64,000 nt of DNA from assembly GCF_000172415.1 (NCBI RefSeq), contig NZ_ABLD01000002.1, positions 310,001-374,000 of the forward strand. The letters run 5' to 3'. The DNA comes from Paraburkholderia graminis C4D1M. Lineage in GTDB: Bacteria > Pseudomonadota > Gammaproteobacteria > Burkholderiales > Burkholderiaceae. Under the pieces are notes generated by a model. That model was not told the origin of the DNA. It made no database searches and saw only the letters and a list, made by a program, of their open reading frames with translations. Each line of letters starts with the position of its first letter. The stretch's first letter is position 1. Made by a program: the position numbers and the translations under genes. Positions 23,817-36,200 of the stretch are shown piece by piece.

Positions 23817-25532
23817 TCAGGCCACCGAGGCGACCGCCTCGTCCGCGGAAACGGCCAGCAGTTGGTGAATTTGCGCGACCACGGCCGCGCCTTCGCCGAC
23901 CGCCGCCGCCACGCGTTTGGTCGAGCCCGCGCGGGCGTCGCCGATCGCGTACACGCCTTTGACGGTGGTCGCGAGGTCGCAAGCCGACGCGCCGTCCGCG
24001 CCCGTGCCCGTCAACACGAAGCCCTTCTCGTCGAGTTCCACGCCGCAGGTGCGCAGCCAGTCGGTGTTCGGGTCCGCGCCGGTGAAGAGGAACAGATGCC
24101 GCGTGTCGATCTGCTCCGTGCCGTCGGGCAGGGGCTTTTTCAGGGCGACCGCCGCGAGTCCGCTTTCGTCCGCGATGAGCTGGCCGATCTCCGAATTCGG
24201 ATGAACGACGACGTTCGGCAACGAACGGATACGGTCGATCAGATAGCGCGACATGGTCGCCTCGAAGCCGCTGCGCCGGATCAGTACGTGGACCTTGGCC
24301 GCGTGCGTCGCCAGATAGACGATCGCCTGGCCGGCCGAATTGCCGCCGCCCACCAGCACGACCTGCTGGCGCTTGCACAGCTTTGCTTCGACGGGCGACG
24401 CCCAGTAGTACACGCCGCGTCCCTCGAAACGGTCGAGTCCTTCCAGCGCGGGGCGCCGGTACACCGCGCCGCTCGCGATCACGATTGTCCGCGCGCTGAT
24501 ATGGCCGCCGCATTTGAGCTCGAGGCGGTACGGGGCCTCCCCGCAATGCAGCGCCTTCACATGCACAGGAATCGCGACGTGTGCGCCGAACTTCTGCGCC
24601 TGCACGAATGCGCGGCCCGCCAACGCCTGACCGGAGATGCCGGTCGGGAAGCCGAGATAGTTTTCGATTCGCGAGCTCGCGCCCGCCTGGCCGCCGGGCG
24701 CGCGGCTGTCGAGCACGATCACCGAGAGACCTTCCGACGCCGCATAGACCGCGGTGGCGAGTCCGGCCGGCCCCGCGCCGACGATCGCGACGTCGTAGAC
24801 CATGCAGTCGTTCAGATCGGGCAGCAGGCCGAGCGCCGTTGCCAGTTCCGGCATGCTCGGATGGCGCAGCACCGAGCCGTCGGGGCAAATCACCAGCGGC
24901 ATGTCTCCGTCCTGCGCGCCGAACTGCTCGACGAGGCGCAACGCGTCCTCATCGCATTCGTCGATCGTGGAGTGCGGATGGCCGTTGCGCGACAGGAAGC
25001 CTTGCAGCATCACGAGCCGTGCGTCGGTACTGCTGCCGATCAGGATCGGCCCGCCCGCGCCTTTCTCGATCAGCGATACGCGCCGCAGAATCAGCGCGCG
25101 CATGATGCGCTCGCCAAGCTCGGCTTCCGCCACCAGCAGCGCGCGCAGCCTCTCCGGCGGAATCAGCAACGCCTTGACGTGAGTGAGCGCCATGCCGTTG
25201 ACGAGCGCGTGACGCCCGGACAGTTGACCGACCTCGGCGAGGAAATGCCCCGGCCCGTGTTCGCCGATCACCACTTCACGGCCGATGCCGTCGCGCTGGG
25301 AAATCTTCACGCGCCCTTCGAGCAGCACGAACATGCCCGGACCGGTGTGGCCCGTCTCGAACAGCAGCTCGCCAGCCTGCCATTGGCCGACTTCGCCGAA
25401 CTTGCGCACGCGATCGATCTCCGCCGCGGTGAGCTCGGGAAACATCTGGTGCATGCGCGTGGACAGATTGGAAAACGGTGCGTCCGCGACTACCGCATCG
25501 GGCTGTACTTCGGGTTCTGCAGTGGAAAGCAT
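23817..25532 (-). CDS. cNMP-binding domain + thioredoxin-reductase-like flavoprotein lacking CxxC
   Basis: A 571-aa protein starting at the ATG 25530-25532 after GAGGGAG. A Crp/cNMP-binding fold (about 30-150; GPGMFVLLEGRVKIS and FLAEVGQLSG) and a short linker domain precede a pyridine-nucleotide-disulphide oxidoreductase (about 245-560; VAIVGAGPAGLATAVYAA for FAD, VVLVGGGNSAGQA for NAD(P)H, and VYAIGDARAGSTKR). Where thioredoxin reductases have the redox CATC, this protein has W-A-S-P (377-380), so it cannot use that dithiol. It lies 95 bp after the DedA-rhodanese gene, in the same direction. Electron acceptor and ligand are unknown. Confidence 0.88.
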   Translation of the reverse strand: MLSTAEPEVQPDAVVADAPFSNLSTRMHQMFPELTAAEIDRVRKFGEVGQWQAGELLFETGHTGPGMFVLLEGRVKISQRDGIGREVVIGEHGPGHFLAEVGQLSGRHALVNGMALTHVKALLIPPERLRALLVAEAELGERIMRALILRRVSLIEKGAGGPILIGSSTDARLVMLQGFLSRNGHPHSTIDECDEDALRLVEQFGAQDGDMPLVICPDGSVLRHPSMPELATALGLLPDLNDCMVYDVAIVGAGPAGLATAVYAASEGLSVIVLDSRAPGGQAGASSRIENYLGFPTGISGQALAGRAFVQAQKFGAHVAIPVHVKALHCGEAPYRLELKCGGHISARTIVIASGAVYRRPALEGLDRFEGRGVYYWASPVEAKLCKRQQVVLVGGGNSAGQAIVYLATHAAKVHVLIRRSGFEATMSRYLIDRIRSLPNVVVHPNSEIGQLIADESGLAAVALKKPLPDGTEQIDTRHLFLFTGADPNTDWLRTCGVELDEKGFVLTGTGADGASACDLATTVKGVYAIGDARAGSTKRVAAAVGEGAAVVAQIHQLLAVSADEAVASVA

Positions 25533-25627
25533 CGAACCGCTCCCTCGATGTTCGTTGATTGACTGAACGAAGGCGCGACGGCGCGCATCCGCCAGCGCGC
25601 GCGCTAGCGAAGGTGCCGCGCGCGGCG

Positions 25628-26620
25628 TCAGACCGCTTTCGGCGCGATATGCTCGACGGCGGCTTCCGGTGGCGGCATGCCGGGCAAGCCCTCGACGGGC
25701 CGGCCGGAGTCGCGCCAGGCTTCCATGCCGCCGCGCAACGGCAGCACATCGTCGAAGCCCGCTTCGTTCAACTGCTTGGCCATCCATGCGGCCGAAATTT
25801 CATTCGGGCACGAACAGTAGATCACCAGTTTCTGATCGCGCGGATAAGTGGCGACGATCTGATCGAGTTGCCGTTCATCGGCGAATTGCGAGCCGGGAAT
25901 CACGAACGGATCGAGCTTGCGCTTCTCGTGCGAGCGGATGTCGAACAGCACCGGCGTGTTGCCCGCGGCGACCAGCTCGGCGAGCTCGTCCACTTCGATA
26001 CGGGCGGACGCGAGCTTGTTGATCAACTGACGACGGCGAATCCAGCGGTACACCGCATACAACAGCAGCAACGCGATGGCGACCGCGCCGGCAGTGCGCC
26101 CGAGACGCCCGGCGGCTGCGAACACCATGTCGATCTGACGCGCGAACAACGCGCCGACGATGAGCCCCGTGCCCGACCACAACGCGGCGCCAATGCTGTC
26201 GTAGGTGAGGAACGTGCGGTAGCGCGTGCCCATTGCGCCCGCCATCGGAATCGACACGATCGACAGGCCGGGGACGAACTTGGCGACGGCCAGCACGCGC
26301 ACGCCCCAACGCCCGAAAAAGCGCTCGGTTTTCTTGACGCACGTGTCACGCGACAGCGACAGACGGCAGATGGTTTTCAGCGTATTGCCGCCGTACAGGC
26401 GGCCCGCCAGATACCAGGCGCTGTCGCCGATCAGCGTCGCGAAGATCGACAGCACGAGCACCGGCAGCAATTCCGTGCCGACGGACCCCGGATGCATTGC
26501 GGCCATCGCGCCGAACAACACGAGCGACGGCATGGCCGGCACCGGCAGGCCGATGGAGGCGGCCAGCACGTTCACAAAGATGAGCGCCGGGCCATATTGC
26601 TCGACGAGGTCATGTAGCAT
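25628..26620 (-). CDS. DedA-family membrane protein fused to a rhodanese domain
   Basis: The 330-aa protein combines an N-terminal DedA/VTT domain (about 1-205) with a C-terminal rhodanese domain (about 215-310). The DedA part has several hydrophobic segments and the FGRWGVRVLAVAKFVPGLS motif with conserved Arg/Gly and GxxxW elements. The rhodanese part has LFDIRSHEKR and VIYCSCPNEISAA with a candidate catalytic Cys near 270. DedA proteins are lipid scramblases or flippases; rhodaneses carry persulphide sulphur. The fusion and its linkage to the flavoprotein suggest a membrane redox or sulphur task, which is inference. Confidence 0.88.
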   Translation of the reverse strand: MLHDLVEQYGPALIFVNVLAASIGLPVPAMPSLVLFGAMAAMHPGSVGTELLPVLVLSIFATLIGDSAWYLAGRLYGGNTLKTICRLSLSRDTCVKKTERFFGRWGVRVLAVAKFVPGLSIVSIPMAGAMGTRYRTFLTYDSIGAALWSGTGLIVGALFARQIDMVFAAAGRLGRTAGAVAIALLLLYAVYRWIRRRQLINKLASARIEVDELAELVAAGNTPVLFDIRSHEKRKLDPFVIPGSQFADERQLDQIVATYPRDQKLVIYCSCPNEISAAWMAKQLNEAGFDDVLPLRGGMEAWRDSGRPVEGLPGMPPPEAAVEHIAPKAV

Positions 26621-26961
26621 CGACTTACATCCGCGGCCTTTTCAGGCACGGCGCGCAGTAGGGAAGCAAAGGAGAATGGAGCGATTATGGACCATTTTCA
26701 AGACGTGCAAAGCCCTTGAAATGCCCCGGTTATTCGGGGTTGGAAGCGGCGTTGGAAGCGCTACCGCCGCGCGGCCCGGATTCTAATAATCAAAAACGAT
26801 TAAAGCTCGCGCGCTCTGAATAAAATCGGCGCGCGAAGACTGCGGGAAAGGGCGAGCAACAGAGCGGCGAGCATCAGAACCGCGAGCAACAAACGCCGAC
26901 TGCAACGCCGGCGAAAACCGCTGCCTACGCGACGCCCACCACAAGGCGCCGCGCGTTTGCG
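26621..26961. other. Intergenic region without a supported gene
   Basis: No convincing frame. A small hairpin CCCCG-GTTATT-CGGGG (26724-26739) lies about 100 bp upstream of the DedA gene, and the stretch around 26785-26825 is AT-richer than its surroundings, which may be promoter sequence for the DedA operon. Confidence 0.45.
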
Positions 26962-27213
26962 TTATTGACGATGATTATGCTGCTCGCCGGGCAACTCTGC
27001 GCCGTGCGCGCGAATCGCGGCAATCAGTTCCGCCGGCGTGATTTCGTAGCGGACTTCCCGATGGATGCCTGGCTTGCGCTCGTCGACTTCGACCAGAAGG
27101 ATGCCTTTGCCGTCTTCTGTCGATTCCAGGCGCAGCGTGCGCAGTTCACGCCCGGTTGCGTCGTCGTATTCGGTGAGCAGGGCCATTGACCCGGAGGACC
27201 CGGTAGTGCGCAT
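26962..27213 (-). CDS. Small hypothetical protein, 83 aa
   Basis: AAGGACAACTTCG precedes the ATG at 27211-27213. The product is acidic with predicted strands (GRELRTLRLESTEDGKGILL, then REVRYEITPAELIAAIRAHG) and a hydrophilic His/Gln end. No signal peptide. Codon use is regular. No known function recognised. Confidence 0.65.
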   Translation of the reverse strand: MRTTGSSGSMALLTEYDDATGRELRTLRLESTEDGKGILLVEVDERKPGIHREVRYEITPAELIAAIRAHGAELPGEQHNHRQ

Positions 27214-27615
27214 CGAAGTTGTCCTTGTTCCGTTGTTGATCGAATCATTGTACGGGCAGCATGACGCGCCGTCTGTCGCGCAATGTTGACGCTTTTGGCG
27301 ATTGCCGGCGCCTCCGCCTGCAAGCCCGAGCGCCGCCGTGCGCGTGGCCTTGCGGGCCGCGAGTCCATGCAGGCGATGACGTTCGCAGTGACAATGAGTT
27401 TAACGGAGTCGTCGCGGCGACGGCTGCATTTTTCCTGCCCCGTCGCGGTGCAATCGTTCTTCGACGTTGTCATGCGCGTGACGCGCGGTACGGTTAGACG
27501 CGATGCGCAACCGCGTGCGCGCCGATCGGCAAAAACGCCCGATGCAAAGCGCACCTGAAGAGATCATGAGGCGCGTGTCGCAGCGTGGGCAACCAATGCC
27601 ATGAGCGCCGCGACG
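27214..27615. other. Intergenic region without a supported gene
   Basis: Open frames on both strands are Arg-rich, overlap each other and lack Shine-Dalgarno sequences; I see no gene, repeat or strong hairpin here. Confidence 0.45.
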
Positions 27616-28227
27616 CTAGAGCGGCCGATTACGCTCTGCACGTCCTTCACGCATGCGCTCCAACTCCCGCATCTCCGAGGCGCGCAGCGGCGCGTCGGCA
27701 TCGAGAAAGAACTCGTCGAGTTGCGGCGGCGCGATGGCGGTGCCGCTCAACATCGCGTGAACCTGTCCGCGATGATGGATCTGATGCACGAACACATGCG
27801 GCAGCACGTTGCCGATGCGTTCGCGTTGCACGCCGATCGACGGGCCCCGGTCGATTTGCACTTCGCGCTGCAAGTCGTCGGCCGTCAGCGATTCGCAGAA
27901 GCTCAGCAGCGCGTGGTCGCTGGCCGCCTGAGCCTGCCATAGTTGCGCCGCGTGCGGATAGGGCACTTCGTCGTCGAAAATCGTGAGGCCCTGGCCGCCG
28001 CCGATCAGCGCGTCGAAGTAGTAGCGGTCCACCAGCAGAATGTGATTCAACGTGAGCTGCAACGACGGAAAGAAGCTCACCCGGTGCGCGGCGAACGCTT
28101 CGTCGCTCAAGCTCAGACACGCGCGGTAAAGGCGCAGGTTGGACCACGCGTTGTTGCGCGCCATGTCGCTGAAATGCTCAGACAGCGCATCGCGCGGCGC
28201 AGCGCCTCGCGAGTCGGAACGAATCAT
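27616..28227 (-). CDS. DinB-family protein
   Basis: The start is the ATG at 28225-28227 with GGAGG upstream. The 203-aa four-helix protein carries the metal triad expected of DinB/YfiT-type folds: a histidine in LTLNHILLVDRYYF and two in the HVFVHQIHHRGQVHAML segment. DinB-like proteins are metal-dependent, often thiol-transferase-like enzymes; the name does not imply the DNA polymerase. Substrate unknown. It stands as a single gene. Confidence 0.85.
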   Translation of the reverse strand: MIRSDSRGAAPRDALSEHFSDMARNNAWSNLRLYRACLSLSDEAFAAHRVSFFPSLQLTLNHILLVDRYYFDALIGGGQGLTIFDDEVPYPHAAQLWQAQAASDHALLSFCESLTADDLQREVQIDRGPSIGVQRERIGNVLPHVFVHQIHHRGQVHAMLSGTAIAPPQLDEFFLDADAPLRASEMRELERMREGRAERNRPL

Positions 28228-28290
28228 GTCTGCCTCCGTGGATGGTGTGCGCACATCGACCGCTGCGCCTGAACAGCATAGACCGCGCAC

Positions 28291-28320
28291 AAAAAAAACG
28301 GCCCGTCTTGCGACGGGCCG
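28291..28320 (-). terminator. Intrinsic terminator on the minus strand with no gene in front of it
   Basis: CGGCCCGTC (28299-28307) and GACGGGCCG (28312-28320) form a perfect 9-bp GC-rich stem with a TTGC loop, and on the minus strand the stem is followed by eight U (A8 at 28291-28298). No minus-strand protein gene ends here; the next gene to the right is the histidine kinase on the plus strand. Confidence 0.85.
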
Positions 28321-28419
28321 CTAAACGCCGTTGTTACTTGGGTCAGTCCGCCCCATGCATTCATCGGGCACTGACGCATGCATCGTGGGTCGCCAATTCA
28401 TCGCTGTCGAGGTGGGAGT
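28292..28419 (-). ncRNA. Candidate small RNA, about 130 nt
   Basis: Inferred from the orphan terminator at 28291-28320. Upstream on the minus strand lie TTGACC hexamers (complement of 28448-28453, 28461-28466, 28476-28481), one of which is 16 bp from TAGATC (28426-28431), a possible -10. The region has no convincing open frame. The start is approximate. Confidence 0.35.
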
Positions 28420-28434
28420 AATGCTGATCTATCC

Positions 28435-28493
28435 GATCAATGCGCAAGGTCAATGCGTAAGGTCAATGCGTGAAAGGTCAATGCGTAAAAGGT
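28435..28493 (+). repeat. Short tandem repeat upstream of the histidine kinase
   Basis: A 13- to 15-bp unit, GGTCAATGCGTAA with minor length changes, occurs about four times (first copy GATCAATGCGCAA). Each full unit contains TTGACC on the minus strand. It lies about 120 bp before the kinase start and at the presumed promoter of the candidate small RNA. Confidence 0.75.
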
Positions 28494-28611
28494 GCCGGAT
28501 GCATCGCGCATCATCTTCAAAAAGACTACACTGCGCCGGTATAGGTCAGCAGACGTGGTTCGCCAAAGATCGCAGCGGTCTGCCTGCGCGAACCGCAACG
28601 TACTTGGGCCG

Positions 28612-32139
<3,528 letters not shown>

Positions 32140-32157
32140 GTGCTGCGGCGTCGACGC

Positions 32158-32559
32158 TCAGCCTGGCCGTCGCGCGATGAAGTCGATTTCCACCAGCGCG
32201 TCACGCGCCAATGCCGTCACGCCGATGCACGTCCGGGCAGGCAGCGCGTCGGCGGGAAAGTACGCGCGATAAGTCTCGTTCATCGCCGCATAGTCGCGCT
32301 TGAACTCGGTGAGGAAAATGCGCACGGCAACCACATGTTGCAAGCCGAGATCGAGACCTTGCAGCACGAGCATAAGGTTGTCCATCACGCGCTTCGTCTG
32401 CGCGACCACGCCTTCGGGAAGCGGCGCGGCGTCGTCGGTGGGCGAGGTCGGCATCTGGCCGGTGAGGAACACCCAGCCGTCGGTTTCCACGGCGTGGGAA
32501 AACGGGCCGACCGGCGTGGGCGCGCCGGGGACCATCCAGAAAGCGGGCGTTGAACTCAT
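32158..32559 (-). CDS. RidA-family (YjgF/UK114) protein
   Basis: The 133-aa protein has the family pattern: PTPVGPFSHAVETDGWVFLT, GVVAQTKRVMDNL and the C-terminal RTCIGVTALARDALVEIDFI with the substrate-binding Arg. Canonical RidA hydrolyses reactive enamine/imine intermediates from PLP enzymes; other subgroups serve in specific catabolic pathways. GAGGTG precedes the start. Convergent with the kinase gene. Confidence 0.88.
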   Translation of the reverse strand: MSSTPAFWMVPGAPTPVGPFSHAVETDGWVFLTGQMPTSPTDDAAPLPEGVVAQTKRVMDNLMLVLQGLDLGLQHVVAVRIFLTEFKRDYAAMNETYRAYFPADALPARTCIGVTALARDALVEIDFIARRPG

Positions 32560-32930
32560 GGAGATTGCACCTCACGGCTGCGAATGTGGGTTGACACGAT
32601 AACCGATCAAAAGTCGCGCTGCGTCGTCCACCCGATGCACGGGTCCGCTCCGCCGCCTGAGCATCGTGGAATCACTTACTGGTTCAGGTTATTCAGAGCG
32701 GACTAATTATCCGAATCAAATGTGCATGGATTAAAACGGGCGATGTAAAAAGTCCCGTTGTGACCATTAGTAATTCCATGCAGCGGGAAAGGCGGCGTTT
32801 CTATTAAATCTAATACGACCAATATTTTCCGACATTCAATGCACATGTCCGGCGCTGAGATTTTCGCTTTGTTGAAATCGAGGTAATTATTCAGGCATTT
32901 CGGCGCTATCACACCTTGTTGTGTTTTTCG

Positions 32931-32946
32931 TTAGGACAATTCCTAA
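32931..32946. promoter_or_regulatory. Inverted repeat TTAGGA-N4-TCCTAA
   Basis: TTAGGA (32931-32936), CAAT, TCCTAA (32941-32946): perfect 6-bp arms. The form resembles binding sites of the BvgA/RcsB group of LuxR-type response regulators. Its centre is 93 bp from that of the second copy. Confidence 0.6.
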
Positions 32947-33023
32947 AAGCGTCCGCGCCACATTCTTGCGTCTTGCATTTTCTTGATCTCCGTCACAGTT
33001 GATTTCTGAATTTTCTGTGGAAT

Positions 33024-33039
33024 TTAGGAATAGTCCTAT
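33024..33039. promoter_or_regulatory. Second inverted repeat TTAGGA-N4-TCCTAT, beside a candidate -35
   Basis: TAGGA (33025-33029), ATAG, TCCTA (33034-33038) repeats the arms of the site at 32931. It abuts TTGAGC (33039-33044), a candidate -35 element 16 bp from TAAAGT (33061-33066), the usual position for an activator touching RNA polymerase. Confidence 0.6.
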
Positions 33040-33296
33040 TGAGCCATCGTTCAAGTCTCATAAAGTTCGGTTGTTGCGGGCAATTTTGAGACGGGGTGTG
33101 ACTTAGCTATCGAGCTGAATTCCAATCCATAGTGGACGAGCAGTCGTCGCAAAAATCGTGAATCGATGTGCGATTCAGTTGATTTTGTGCGATTTAATCG
33201 TGACGAGCCGCGCGCAGTAATCGTCACGTCCACTCCCAAGCCTGAGTTGAGCAGCGACAGAACGCGTGACGATATTTGTTCAATAAGGGGTTTTAA

Positions 33297-36200
33297 ATGA
33301 ATAAAGCATTTCGCTCGGTTTGGAACGAGTCAACCGGCACTTGGGTGGCTGCGCAGGAAGATGCAAAAGGAAAAAGCAAAAATTCGAAGCCCGCTTGTAA
33401 GAGCAGGCTGGGCGTTATTTCTTGCTCGTTAGGCGGATCGGCGGGCATTGCGTTTGCGATTTTTTCTTTGCCAGCATCTGCAAGCGTTCTGTGTATGTAT
33501 GACAGTATTGGAAGAAACCAGGTGACCACTAATTCGCAAATTATTGCTGGCTGTTCAAGCCAGTACATGCCCTCCAGCGGCTACTATGCCCTCCTCGACT
33601 CCGGCTCGCCGTCTGGAACTGCCGGCATCCTGCTCCAGGCTGGCAACATCACGTACTACCTGGGCGGCACGACGACCCAGAACGCCCTCACCATGACCGC
33701 ATCCGGCACCAACGTGTTGCTGGACGGCCTGGCGCCAGGAGCAGTCACAGCGTCAAGCCTGAATGCTATTAGCGGTTCTCAGCTTTACGGTACGGCGGGC
33801 ACCACGGCGGCCGCGCTAGGCACGACGATGGCGGCGAACGGCACGATCGTTGCGCCTGCCTACGCGCTGCCGCAAGCCAATGCAATCGATGGGACGTCGG
33901 GCCCGGCTAACAACGTGAGTTCGGCGTTCACTACGGTCGATACAGCCCTCGGCAAGTTAAGCGACAAGCTCGGCGCAGGCATCGAGTACTTCCACGCGAA
34001 CTCGGCGCTGGCGGATTCGTCGGCGATTGGCTCTGAGGCGATCGCGATCGGTGGGGCCGCGACCGCATCCTCCGGTGGTGCGATTGCGATGGGCCAGCTA
34101 AGTATGTCCAACGGTACGGCTGCTGTTGCAATCGGCCAGAATGCAACCGCCACTGGCATTGCTAACATCGCGATCGGTCAACGCGCCGCCAATGCGGCGA
34201 CTCTCAACAATTCGATTGCAATTGGCGGAGACTCAAAATCGGGTGGTCAGTCAAGTTCGCTGGGTAATAGTGCCGACACGTCGGCAAGCACATTCGCAGT
34301 CGCTGTCGGTCACAGTAGCGTGGTGACAGGTAGCTCCGGCACCGCGCTGGGTGCCGGAGCGTCGGCAGCGACGGCGAACTCGGTAGCGCTCGGCTCGAAC
34401 TCGGTGGCGAACTCGGCGACGCTGGCGACGGCAGGCTTCACGCCGACGGGCGGCACGGCGATTTCGGCAGGGACGGCAGCCGGCGGCGAAGTGTCCGTGG
34501 GCTCGGCAGGTGCAGAGCGTCGCATCACGAACGTCGCGGCAGGCCTGAACGCCACGGACGCGGTGAACCTGAGCCAGCTGATGTCGGAAGACGCGAAGGT
34601 CAACACGATCAACAACAACGTGAACAACCTGAGCAACACCGTGAACAACATCGTGAACGGCGGCGGCATCAAGTACTTCAACACTAACTCGACGCTGGCG
34701 GATTCGTCGGCAACGGGTACGGATGCCGTGGCGATCGGCGGCAACGCTCAGGCGACGACGGCGAACTCGGTGGCACTGGGTTCCAACTCGGTGGCCAGCT
34801 CGAGCACGCTGACGACGGCAGGCTTCAACCCGGGCGGCAGCGCGATCTCGGCAGCCACGGCGGCAGGCGGCGAAGTGTCGGTAGGCGCTTCAGGTGCAGA
34901 GCGTCGCATCACGAACGTCGCAGCAGGTCTGAACGCCACGGACGCGGTGAACCTGAGCCAGTTGCAGTCGGAAGACGCGAAGGTCAACCAGATCGGCACG
35001 AGCACGGCGTCGTCGCTGGGTGGCGGTTCGACCTACGACACCACGACGGGCACGATCACGAACCCGACGTACTCCGTGGGCGGCACGACCGTCAACAACG
35101 TGGGTGACGCGCTTACCAACCTGGACGGCCGTACCACGCAGAACACCACGAACATCGGCAGCCTGACGCAGAACATCAACAACGGTACGATCGGCCTGGT
35201 GCAGCAGGACCCGGCGTCGCGCAACGTCACGGTGGCGAAGGATACCGGCGGTACGGTGGTGAACTTCACGGGTACGGCAGGTTCGCGCACGTTGACCGGT
35301 GTAGCAGCGGGCGCGCTCAACGCCACGAGCGTGGATGTGGTGAACGGTTCGCAGCTGTACGCGACGAACCAGAACCTCTCGAACGTGACGAACGTCGTCA
35401 ACAACATCAGCAGCGGCGGCGGCATCAAGTACTTCAACGCTAACTCGACGCTGGCCGATTCGTCGGCAACGGGTACGGATGCAGTTTCGATCGGCGGCAA
35501 CGCTCAGGCGGCGACGATGAACTCGGTGGCACTGGGCTCCAACTCCGTGGCCAACTCGGCGACGCTGGCGACGGCAGGCTTCACGCCGATCGGCGGCCCG
35601 GCGATTTCGGCGGCGACGGCAGCCGGCGGTGAAGTGTCGGTGGGTGCAGCAGGTGCAGAGCGTCGTATCACGAACGTCGCAGCAGGTCTGAACGCGACCG
35701 ATGCAGTGAACGTCAGCCAGTTGCAGTCGGAAGACGCAAAGGTCAACAACGTCGCGAACAACCTGGCAAACACCAATAACAACGTCGCAAACCTGAGCGG
35801 CAATGTCACCAACATCAACAACACGGTGAACAACATCGTGAACGGTGGCGGCATCAAGTATTTCCACACGAACTCAACGCTGGCGGATTCGTCGGCAACG
35901 GGCACGGATGCGGTGGCGATCGGCGGCAACGCACAGGCGACGACGGCGAACTCGGTGGCACTGGGTTCCAACTCGGTGGCCAGTTCGACCACGTTGACGA
36001 CGGGCGGCTTCAACCCGGGCGGCGGCACAATCTCGGCAGCCACGGCAGTCGGCGGCGAAGTGTCGGTAGGCGCTTCAGGTGCAGAGCGTCGCATCACAAA
36101 CGTGGCAGCAGGTCAGAATGCGACCGATGCCGTGAACGTAAGCCAGTTGCAGTCGGAAGATGCGAAGGTGAACCAGATCGGTACGAGCACGGCGTCATCA

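Larger units (their letters stand above)
32560..33296. promoter_or_regulatory. AT-rich control region of the autotransporter gene
   Basis: About 740 bp of clearly lower GC than the genes around it, with only short minus-strand frames (for example 32703-32912) that resemble no known protein. It holds two inverted repeats (listed separately), a possible promoter TTGAGC-16 bp-TAAAGT (33039-33066) directly beside the second, and so a likely 5' leader of some 220 nt before the adhesin start. AT-rich leaders of this kind are typical H-NS targets, and an H-NS gene lies at 44131; that link is inference. Confidence 0.55.

Noticed and set aside
23508..25562. 684-aa plus-strand frame opposite the flavoprotein gene
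   Set aside because: Low-information Arg/Ala/His composition; the minus strand encodes a complete flavoprotein with all motifs.
32703..32912. 69-aa minus-strand frame in the adhesin control region
   Set aside because: AT-rich region gives short random frames; no Shine-Dalgarno sequence and no recognisable family, so not listed as a gene.
34890..35867. Minus-strand frames within the adhesin gene
   Set aside because: They mirror the repeated codons of the adhesin (periodic Val/Thr or Arg/Cys strings) and lack independent signals.
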